Positions 38,401-50,400 of a stretch of DNA of 64,000 bases are shown in pieces. Source of the DNA: Balanoglossus misakiensis (Eukaryota > Hemichordata); contig CM082579.2 in assembly GCA_040954595.2 (NCBI GenBank), forward strand, positions 3,286,001 through 3,350,000, in the 5' to 3' direction. Both the position numbers and the translations under genes were made by a program. Below the pieces are notes generated by a model. It did no database searches, was not told the DNA's origin, and worked only from the letters and a program-made list of their open reading frames with translations. The stretch's first letter is position 1. Each line of letters starts with the position of its first letter.

Positions 38401-41400
38401 CATAATACTGAGAGTGGTTTATTTCCGTACCGATCAACTTCCCGTCGCGTCGCTGATATAGATAGTTAATACTTAATACAAGTACAAGTTTTTTGAGATA
38501 TGTGATCTTTCGTCATTATTCAATAAAAAATAAAAACAGACACGCACTCATAATACTGAGAGTGGTTTATTTCCGTACCGATCAACTTCCCGTCGCGTCG
38601 CTGATATAGATAGTTAATACTTAATACAAGTACAAGTTTTTTGAGATATGTGATCTTTCGTCATTATTCAATAAAAAAATAAAAACAGACACGCACTCAT
38701 AATACTGAGAGTGGTTTATTTCCGTACCGATCAACTTCCCGTCGCGTCGCTGATATAGATAGTTAATACTTAATACAAGTACAAGTTTTTTTAGATATGT
38801 GATCTTTCGTCATTATTCAATAAAAAAATAAAAACAGACACGCACTCATAATACTGAGAGTGGTTTATTTCCGTACCGATCAACTTCCCGTCGCGTCGCT
38901 GATACAGACATAAATAAAATCCCCGGGGCGGGTGGGTCCCATCACTCAGACCGTCAGCAATTTTTCAATAAAAAATATTAAAAACATACGTTGTACTGAT
39001 AAAACTGAGTGGTTTATTTGTAACGGTCATTTTCCCACGTGCGTACATCTGTTGGTACGTTTTTGAGAGTTGTAATCTTTTTTCACTTACTGCAATAAAA
39101 GTGTATATAAAAAATTCTAGTATAACCAGGGAGTGATTTATTTGGCTCCCGTCATCCTCGCGTGTGTGTAGGTCTCTGTTAGCCAGAGTCTGTTATTATA
39201 GTAAAATAGGTTCCGTACTTATACTTTCCAGAAGTTTTTTGAGATTTCACTTACTCCAATGTAATTTTATGAAAACAATTTTCTAGGTTTTTGTGATTGT
39301 ATCTTTTGTATTTTTTATTATCTTGTCTTATAGTTTAAAGGTATACGGTCACCTGTGGAAAATAAGCTATAGTTACCATTTCAAATTGAGATCTAGCCAA
39401 TCACAGGTTTTCAGTGGGTGGCACACGCGAAAAAAGAGCACCCCCATTTGTTCTTTAGAACGCTCAAATGCACCATTTCAGCCATATATGGGCATATGAA
39501 AAGGTGACCGTGTACCTTTAGAAACTATAGAATAACGACACCTTTTATTGTGAGTTGATTTATCTCAATTTTCACCTGTTTGTTGTAATTCAATTTTAAA
39601 GTTGTGATTCATGTATTTTCCATTCTGTGATAATTAACCATTCATTGAGAGTGAATCCCAGTGTTTGGACACTTGTTTGAATTCTATGATGGCAGTTCTC
39701 ATATCAGTTCATTTTGCGCATCTTGCTCATTATTGCAAGTCGAAATATTACTATATTTCAAAATTTGTTTGCCAAAATTAAACTCTCGATGTACAATTTT
39801 AATTAATTGAAGGAAATTACCTGTTACTTGCGGTCCATATAGTGACCACATTTTTCACTATTTTTTGAGTGAAATATGTTATTAGAAACGTAAAAATGTA
39901 TTTCAGTGGATGTTTACCAAGTTTATGCAATGCAATTATTATGTCAACAAGTATTGCTTTGTTGTATTTCATTCCATTATATCAGCATGATGATTTTTGT
40001 TAAGTCCACAGAACTTTTGTAAATCTTTTGTTTGTGGTCTCCAAACTTTAAATCTGTGTTTAATTGAATTATTGTATTTTCAATAAAACTGGAATGGAAA
40101 GAATGATATAACTCGTCTCTGTATCAATTTATTCAACCAATGCCATGATAATTATTGGAAAGTGGTCAAAAGTCGACCCTTGATTTGAAAACAAAGTCTG
40201 TTCTCACTGACACTAAAAAAGTATCTGATTTGCATCAATTATGAATGATTCTGACTGGTGCCTGTAGCCAGGTCAGGGAACCGAATTTTGAATAAACCCC
40301 AACAGTACATAACAACCAGGGGTGCTATATGAACATAACATTTCAATGTTTAAAACCAATATCATTTTGTTATGGCAACAAACAAGTTTACCGACTTTGA
40401 ATACTTCGAAAGTTGCTCGTTATTGTGAGTGTGTGTGTGTCTGTGTGTGTGTGTCTGTGTGTAAGTTGTATATTCCAGCCATGCAACTGTGACAACATGA
40501 GGTAAGCACTTGTATGTTTCATGGCCGAGTGAATACCGGTGGATACTATTGGGATTTCAAGGAGTACTGAACAAGTAAGTGACAAAATCTTCATTTGGGA
40601 TGGGGTTTTTCCTTTATCGAAGTCTACAGAACGTAAAGTATATTCTCTTTATTAAAACTATGAATTTGTGTTCATTTGAAAACTGTTTTCAATAAAAAAT
40701 AGAAAAACTAAGACTTTGGTCGTGCCCGTGTCATTTTATTCAACCATGCTAAGATAATTATTGAAACATGGCAAAAGTCGGTTCTTGATTCGAAAACAAT
40801 CACTTGTGTCCTTGACCCTCAATGTTTGCATTTGCAAAGATAGGTCAAAGGTCATCACAATTTTTTGCGGCAAATTTCACACTAGCTGTTACTATAAAGT
40901 TAATTAGATGAGACGTTTCAGTCTGTCAAATAAATAAATAAACAGACAGAACGACAGACAGACGGACAAAAACAAACGAATATATTGGGTATAACTGTAG
41001 CTAAAGGGCATTCATGTACTCGTACCTGTACAGGTTCGACCGTCAGAATTCAATTGGTATCCCGTGTGACAATCACATCTGTAGCCGCCGTCGAAATTGG
41101 CGCATAGCTGTTGGCAATTTGAACTCTCAGACGTGCATTCATCGATGTCTGTTGAATTGAAAAGATTGCAGATACCTCATGAAAATGGTCAAAAGTGACA
41201 AATTCTTGATTTTGAGGGTTTTGGTAATTTTGTCATTTTGAGACGTTTTTCATGGGCTATAGCTCATGAAAATTGTAGAAAAATGACGAATTTCCGACTT
41301 TGCGAACTTTGGTGTTTTTGTTATTTTGAGCCGGTTTTCATGGGTTATAGCTAATGAAAAGTGTCAACAGATGAAAAAATTTTGACTTTGCGAACTTTGG

Positions 41401-44400
41401 TGATGTTGTCATTTTGAGACGTTTTCCATGGGTTATAGCTCATGAAAATTGTAGAAAATGACAAATTTCCGACTTTGCGAACTTTGGTGTTTTTGTCGAT
41501 TTAAGACGTTTTTCATGGGTTATAGCTCATGAAAAGTGTCAACTGTTGAAAAATTTTTGACTTTGCGAACTTTGGTGATTTTGTCATTTTGGACATTTTA
41601 CATGCGTTATAGCTCATGAAAATCATCCAAAAATGAGAATTTTTCGACTTTGCGGAATTTCAAAATTTGGCCGATTTTTGAAAAAATCATGGGTTATAGC
41701 TCATGAAAATCATCCAAAAATGAGAATTTTTCGACTTTGCGGAATTTCAAAATTTGGCCGATTTTTGAAAAAATCATGGGTTATAGCTCATGAAAATCAT
41801 CCAAAAATGAGAATTTTTCGACTTTGCGGAATTTCAAAATTTGGCCGATTTTTGAAAAAATCATGGGTTATAGCTCATGAAAATCATCCAAAAATGAGAA
41901 TTTTTCGACTTTGCGGAATTTCAAAATTTGGCCGATTTTTGAAAAAATCATGGGTTATAGCTCATGAAAATCATCCAAAAATGAGAATTTTTCGACTTTG
42001 CGGAATTTCAAAATTTGGCCGATTTTTGAAAAAATCATGGGTTATAGCTCATGAAAATCATCCAAAAATGAGAATTTTTCGACTTTGCGGAATTTCAAAA
42101 TTTGGCCGATTTTTGAAAAAATCATGGGTTATAGCTCATGAAAATCATCCAAAAATGAGAATTTTTCGACTTTGCGGAATTTCAAAATTTGGCCGATTTT
42201 TGAAAAAATCATGGGTTATAGCTCATGAAAATCATCCAAAAATGAGAATTTTTCGACTTTGCGGAATTTCAAAATTTGGCCGATTTTTGAAAAAATCATG
42301 GGTTATAGCTCATGAAAATCATCCAAAAATGAGAATTTTTCGACATTGCGGAATTTCAAAATTTGGCCGATTTTTGAAAAATTCATGGGTTATAGCTCAT
42401 GAAAATCATCCAAAAATGAGAATTTTTCGACTTTGCGGAATTTCAAAATTTGGCCGATTTTTGAAAAAATCATGGGTTATAGCTCATGAAAATCATCCAA
42501 AAATGAGAATTTTTCGACTTTGCGGAATTTCAAAATTTGGCCGATTTTTGAAAAAATCATGGGTTATAGCTCATGAAAATCATCCAAAAATGAGAATTTT
42601 TCGACTTTGCGGAATTTCAAAATTTGGCCGATTTTTGAAAAACTCATGGGTTATAGCTCATGAAAATCATCCAAAAATGAGAATTTTTCGACTTTGCGGA
42701 ATTTCAAAATTTGGCCGATTTTTGAAAAAATCATGGGTTATAGCTCATGAAAATCATCCAAAAATGAGAATTTTTCGACTTTGCGGAATTTCAAAATTTG
42801 GCCGATTTTTGAAAAAATCATGGGTTATAGCTCATGAAAATCATCCAAAAATGAGAATTTTTCGACTTTGCGGAATTTCAAAATTTGGCCGATTTTTGAA
42901 AAAATCATGGGTTATAGCTCATGAAAATCATCCAAAAATAAGAATTTTTCGACTTTGCGGAATTTCAAAATTTGGCCGATTTTTGAAAAAATCATGGGTT
43001 ATAGCTCATGAAAATCATCCAAAAATGAGAATTTTTCGACTTTGCGGAATTTCAAAATTTGGCCGATTTTTGAAAAAATCATGGGTTATAGCTCATGAAA
43101 ATCATCTAAAAATGACAATTTTCCGACTTTGCGGAATTTCAAAATTTGGCCGACTTTTGAAAAAATCATGGGTTATAGCTCATGAAAATCATCCAAAAAT
43201 GAGAATTTTTCGACTTTGCGGAATTTCAAAATTTGGCCGATTTTTGAAAAAATCATGGGTTATAGCTCATGAAAATCATCCAAAAATGAGAATTTTTCGA
43301 CTTTGCGGAATTTCAAAATTTGGCCGATTTTTGAAAAAATCATGGGTTATAGCTCATGAAAATCATCCAAAAATGAGAATTTTTCGACTTTGCGGAATTT
43401 CAAAATTTGGCCGATTTTTGAAAAAATCATGGGTTATAGCTCATGAAAATCATCCAAAAATGAGAATTTTTCGACTTTGCGGAATTTCAAAATTTGGCCG
43501 ATTTTTGAAAAAATCATGGGTTATAGCTCATGAAAATCATCCAAAAATGAGAATTTTTCGACTTTGCGGAATTTCAAAATTTGGCCGATTTTTGAAAAAA
43601 TCATGGGTTATAGCTCATGAAAATCATCCAAAAATGAGAATTTTTCGACTTTGCGGAATTTCAAAATTTGGCCGATTTTTGAAAAAATCATGTGTTATAG
43701 CTCATGAAAATCATCCAAAAATGAGAATTTTTCGACTTTGCGGAATTTCAAAATTTGGCCGATTTTTGAAAAAATCATGGGTTATAGCTCATGAAAATCA
43801 TCCAAAAATGAGAATATTTCGACTTTGCGGAATTTCAAAATTTGGCCGATTTTTGAAAAAATCATGGGTTATAGCTCATGAAAATCATCCAAAAATGAGA
43901 ATATTTCGACTTTGCGGAATTTCAAAATTTGGCCGATTTTTGAAAAAATCATGGGTTATAGCTCATGAAAATCATCCAAAAATGAGAATTTTTCGACTTT
44001 GCGGAATTTCAAAATTTGGCCGATTTTTGAAAAAATCATGGGTTATAGCTCATGAAAATCATCCAAAAATGAGAATTTTTCGACTTTGCGGAATTTCAAA
44101 ATTTGGCCGATTTTTGAAAAAATCATGGGTTATAGCTCATGAAAATCATCCAAAAATGAGAATTTTTCGACTTTGCGGAATTTCAAAATTTGGCCGATTT
44201 TTGAAAAAATCATGGGTTATAGCTCATGAAAATCATCCAAAAATGAGAATTTTTCGACTTTGCGGAATTTCAAAATTTGGCCGATTTTTGAAAAAATCAT
44301 GGGTTATAGCTCATGAAAATCATCCAAAAATGAGAATATTTCGACTTTGCGGAATTTCAAAATTTGGCCGATTTTTGAAAAAATCATGGGTTATAGCTCA

Positions 44401-47400
44401 TGAAAATCATCCAAAAATGAGAATTTTTCGACTTTGCGGAATTTCAAAATTTGGCCGATTTTTGAAAAAATCATGGGTTATAGCTCATGAAAATCATCCA
44501 AAAATGAGAATTTTTCGACTTTGCGGAATTTCAAAATTTGGCCGATTTTTGAAAAAATCATGGGTTATAGCTCATGAAAATCATCCAAAAATGAGAATTT
44601 TTCGACTTTGCGGAATTTCAAAATTTGGCCGATTTTTGAAAAAATCATGGGTTATAGCTCATGAAAATCATCCAAAAATGAGAATTTTTCGACTTTGCGG
44701 AATTTCAAAATTTGGCCGATTTTTGAAAAAATCATGGGTTATAGCTCATGAAAATCATCCAAAAATGAGAATTTTTCGACTTTGCGGAATTTCAAAATTT
44801 GGCCGATTTTTGAAAAAATCATGGGTTATAGCTCATGAAAATCATCCAAAAATGAGAATTTTTCGACTTTGCGGAATTTCAAAATTTGGCCGATTTTTGA
44901 AAAAATCATGGGTTATAGCTCATGAAAATCATCCAAAAATGAGAATTTTTCGACTTTGCGGAATTTCAAAATTTGGCCGATTTTTGAAAAAATCATGGGT
45001 TATAGCTAATGAAAATCATCTAAAAATGACAATTTTCCGACTTTGCGGAATTTCAAAATTTGGCCGACTTTTGAAAAAATCATGGGTTATAGCTCATGAA
45101 AATCATCCAAAAATGAGAATTTTTCGACTTTGCGGAATTTCAAAATTTGGCCGATTTTTGAAAAAATCATGGGTTATAGCTCATGAAAATCATCCAAAAA
45201 TGAGAATTTTTCGACTTTGCGGAATTTCAAAATTTGGCCGATTTTTGAAAAAATCATGGGTTATAGCTCATGAAAATCATCCAAAAATGAGAATTTTTCG
45301 ACTTTGCGGAATTTCAAAATTTGGCCGATTTTTGAAAAAATCATGGGTTATAGCTCATGAAAATCATCCAAAAATGAGAATTTTTCGACTTTGCGGAATT
45401 TCAAAATTTGGCCGATTTTTGAAAAAATCATGGGTTATAGCTCATGAAAATCATCCAAAAATGAGAATTTTTCGACTTTGCGGAATTTCAAAATTTGGCC
45501 GATTTTTGAAAAAATCATGGGTTATAGCTCATGAAAATCATCCAAAAATGAGAATTTTTCGACTTTGCGGAATTTCAAAATTTGGCCGATTTTTGAAAAA
45601 ATCATGTGTTATAGCTCATGAAAATCATCCAAAAATGAGAATTTTTCGACTTTGCGGAATTTCAAAATTTGGCCGATTTTTGAAAAAATCATGGGTTATA
45701 GCTCATGAAAATCATCCAAAAATGAGAATATTTCGACTTTGCGGAATTTCAAAATTTGGCCGATTTTTGAAAAAATCATGGGTTATAGCTCATGAAAATC
45801 ATCCAAAAATGAGAATATTTCGACTTTGCGGAATTTCAAAATTTGGCCGATTTTTGAAAAAATCATGGGTTATAGCTCATGAAAATCATCCAAAAATGAG
45901 AATTTTTCGACTTTGCGGAATTTCAAAATTTGGCCGATTTTTGAAAAAATCATGGGTTATAGCTCATGAAAATAATCCAAAAATGAGAATTTTTCGACTT
46001 TGCGGAATTTCAAAATTTGGCCGATTTTTGAAAAAATCATGGGTTATAGCTCATGAAAATCATCCAAAAATGAGAATTTTTCGACTTTGCGGAATTTCAA
46101 AATTTGGCCGATTTTTGAAAAAATCATGGGTTATAGCTCATGAAAATCATCCAAAAATGAGAATTTTTCGACTTTGCGGAATTTCAAAATTTGGCCGATT
46201 TTTGAAAAAATCATGGGTTATAGCTCATGAAAATCATCCAAAAATGAGAATATTTCGACTTTGCGGAATTTCAAAATTTGGCCGATTTTTGAAAAAATCA
46301 TGGGTTATAGCTCATGAAAATCATCCAAAAATGAGAATTTTTCGACTTTGCGGAATTTCAAAATTTGGCCGATTTTTGAAAAAATCATGGGTTATAGCTC
46401 ATGAAAATCATCCAAAAATGAGAATTTTTCGACTTTGCGGAGTTTCAAAATTTGGCCGATTTTTGAAAAAAATCATGGGTTATAGCTCATGAAAATCATC
46501 CAAAAATGAGAATTTTTCGACTTTGCGGAATTTCAAAATGTGGCCGATTTTTGAAAAAATCATGGGTTATAGCTCATGAAAATCATCCAAAAATGAGAAT
46601 TTTTCGACTTTGCCGAATTTCAAAATTTGGCCGATTTTTGAAATAATCATGGGTTATAGCTCATGAAAATCATCCAAAAATGAGAATTTTTCGACTTTGC
46701 GGAATTTCAAAATTTGGCCGATTTTTGAAAAAATCATGGGTTATAGCTCATGAAAATCATCCAAAAATGAGAATTTTTCGACTTTACGGAATTTCAAAAT
46801 TTGGCCGATTTTTGAAAAAATCATGGGTTATAGCTCATGAAAATCATCCAAAAATGAGAATTTTTCGACTTTGCGGAATTTCAAAATTTGGCCGATTTTT
46901 GAAAAAATCATGGGTTATAGCTCATGAAAATCATCCAAAAATGAGAATTTTTCGACTTTGCGGAATTTCAAAATTTGGCCGATTTTTGAAAAAATCATGG
47001 GTTATAGCTCATGAAAATCATCCAAAAATGAGAATTTTTCGACTTTGCGGAATTTCAAAATTTGGCCGATTTTTGAAAAAATCATGGGTTAAAGCTCATG
47101 AAAATCATCCAAAAATGAGAATTTTTCGACTTTGCGGAATTTCAAAATTTGGCCGATTTTTGAAAAAATCATGGGTTATAGCTCATGAAAATCATCCAAA
47201 AATGAGAATTTTTCGACTTTGCGGAATTTCAAAATTTGGCCGATTTTTGAAAAAATCATGGGTTATAGCTCATGAAAATCATCCAAAAATGAGAATTTTT
47301 CGACTTTGCGGAATTTCAAAATTTGGCCGATTTTTGAAAAAATCATGGGTTATAGCTCATGAAAATCATCCAAAAATGAGAATTTTTCGACTTTGCGGAA

Positions 47401-50400
47401 TTTCAAAATTTGGCCGATTTTTGAAAAAAATCATGGGTTATAGCTCATGAAAATCATCCAAAAATGAGAATTTTTCGACTTTGCGGAATTTCAAAATTTG
47501 GCCGATTTTTGAAAAAAATCATGGGTTATAGCTCATGAAAATCATCCAAAAATGAGAATTTTTCGACTTTGCGGAATTTCAAAATTTGGCCGATTTTTGA
47601 AAAAATCATGGGTTATAGCTCATGAAAATCATCCAAAAATGAGAATTTTTCGACTTTGCGGAATTTCAAAATTTGGCCGATTTTTGAAAAAATCATGGGT
47701 TATAGCTCATGAAAATCATCCAAAAATGAGAATTTTTCGACTTTGCGGAATTTCAAAATTTGGCCGATTTTTGAAAAAATCATGGGTTATAGCTCATGAA
47801 AATCATCCAAAAATGAGAATTTTTCGACTTTGCGGAATTTCAAAATTTGGCCGATTTTTGAAAAAATCATGGGTTATAGCTCATGAAAATCATCCAAAAA
47901 TGAGAATTTTTCGACTTTGCGGAATTTCAAAATTTGGCCGATTTTTGAAAAAATCATGGGTTATAGGCTCATGAAAATCATCCAAAAATGAGAATTTTTC
48001 GACTTTGCGGAATTTCAAAATTTGGCCGATTTTTGAAAAAAATCATGGGTTATAGCTCATGAAAATCATCCAAAAATGAGAATTTTTCGACTTTGCGGAA
48101 TTTCAAAATTTGGCCGATTTTTGAAAAAATCATGGGTTATAGCTCATGAAAATCATCCAAAAATGAGAATTTTTCGACTTTGCGGAATTTCAAAACTTGG
48201 CCGATTTTTGAAAAAATCATGGGTTATAGCTCATGAAAATCATCCAAAAATGAGAATTTTTCGACTTTGCGGAATTTCAAAACTTGGCCGATTTTTGAAA
48301 AAATCATGGGTTATAGCTCATGAAAATCATCCAAAAATGAGAATTTTTCGACTTTGCGGAATTTCAAAATTTGGCCGATTTTTGAAAAAATCATGGGTTA
48401 TAGCTCATGAAAATCATCCAAAAATGAGAATTTTTCGACTTTGCGGAATTTCAAAATTTGGCCGATTTTTGAAAAAATCATGGGTTATAGCTCATGAAAA
48501 TCATCCAAAAATGAGAATTTTTCGACTTTGCGGAATTTCAAAATTTGGCCGATTTTTGAAAAAATCATGGGTTATAGCTCATGAAAATCATCCAAAAATG
48601 AGAATTTTTCGACTTTGCGGAATTTCAAAATTTGGCCGATTTTTGAAAAAATCATGGGTTATAGCTCATGAAAATCATCCAAAAATGAGAATTTTTCGAC
48701 TTTGCGGAATTTCAAAATTTGGCCGATTTTTGAAAAAATCATGGGTTATAGCTCATGAAAATTATCCAAAAATGAGAATTTTTCGACTTTGCGGAATTTC
48801 AAAATTTGGCCGATTTTTGAAAAAATCATGGGTTATAGCTCATGAAAATCATCCAAAAATGAGAATTTTTCGACTTTGCGGAATTTCAAAATTTGGCCGA
48901 TTTTTGAAAAAATCATGGGTTATAGCTCATGAAAATCATCCAAAAATGAGAATTTTTCGACTTTGCGGAATTTCAAAATTTGGCCGATTTTTGAAAAAAT
49001 CATGGGTTATAGCTCATGAAAATTATCCAAAAATGAGAATTTTTCGACTTTGCGGAATTTCAAAATTTGGCCGATTTTTGAAAAAATCATGGGTTATAGC
49101 TCATGAAAATCATCCAAAAATGAGAATTTTTCGACTTTGCGGAATTTCAAAATTTGGCCGATTTTTGAAAAAATCGTGGGTTATAGCTCATGAAAATCAT
49201 CCAAAAATGAGAATTTTTCGACTTTGCGGAATTTCAAAATTTGGCCGATTTTTGAAAAAATCATGGGTTATAGCTCATGAAAATCATCCAAAAATGAGAA
49301 TTTTTCGACTTTGCGGAATTTCAAAATTTGGCCGATTTTTGAAAAAATCATGGGTTATAGCTCATGAAAATCATCCAAAAATGAGAATTTTTCGACTTTG
49401 CGGAATTTCAAAATTTGGCCGATTTTTGAAAAAATCATGGGTTATAGCTCATGAAAATCATCCAAAAATGAGAATTTTTCGACTTTGCGGAATTTCAAAA
49501 TTTGGCCGATTTTTGAAAAAATCATGGGTTATAGCTCATGAAAATCATCCAAAAATGAGAATTTTTCGACTTTGCGGAATTTCAAAATTTGGCCGATTTT
49601 TGAAAAAATCATGGGTTATAGCTCATGAAAATCATCCAAAAATGAGAATTTTTCGACTTTGCGGAATTTCAAAATTTGGCCGATTTTTGAAAAATCATGG
49701 GTTATAGCTCATGAAAATCATCCAAAAATGAGAATTTTTCGACTTTGCGGAATTTCAAAATTTGGCCGATTTTTGAAAAAATCATGGGTTATAGCTCATG
49801 AAAATCATCCAAAAATGAGAATTTTTCGACTTTGCGGAATTTCAAAATTTGGCCGATTTTTGAAAAAATCATGGGTTATAGCTCATGAAAATCATCCAAA
49901 AATGAGAATTTTTCGACTTTGCGGAATTTCAAAATTTGGCCGATTTTTGAAAAAATCATGGGTTATAGCTCATGAAAATCATCCAAAAATGAGAATTTTT
50001 CGACTTTGCGGAATTTCAAAATTTGGCCGATTTTTGAAAAAATCATGGGTTATAGCTCATGAAAATCATCCAAAAATGAGAATTTTTCGACTTTGCGGAA
50101 TTTCAAAATTTGGCCGATTTTTGAAAAAATCATGGGTTATAGCTCATGAAAATCATCCAAAAATGAGAATTTTTCGACTTTGCGGAATTCAAAACTTGGC
50201 CGATTTTTGAAAAAATCATGGGTTATAGCTCATGAAAATCATCCAAAAATGAGAATTTTTCGACTTTGCGGAATTTCAAAACTTGGCCGATTTTTGAAAA
50301 AATCATGGGTTATAGCTCATGAAAATCATCCAAAAATGAGAATTTTTCGACTTTGCGGAATTTCAAAATTTGGCCGATTTTTGAAAAAATCATGGGTTAT

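Larger units (their letters stand above)
36896..41025. other. Repeat-rich SVEP1-like intron (between the 41026 and 36678 exons)
   Basis: No SVEP1 exon is recognisable apart from the doubtful one at 36743-36895. It contains a dispersed element in three copies, a 148-bp minisatellite with flanking direct repeats, a terminal-inverted-repeat element, GT-rich microsatellites near 38131 and 40425-40462, and short AAAT/GACA repeats near 40927-40975. Confidence 0.65.

Noticed and set aside
41633-46492. 1,619-codon plus-strand open frame made of a 29-residue repeat, with similar shorter frames to 58270
   Set aside because: It is the translation of an 87-bp satellite inside an intron of a minus-strand gene. 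Edge monomers are not open, A-tract indels break the frame many times, and no signal peptide, unique ends or other gene features are present.
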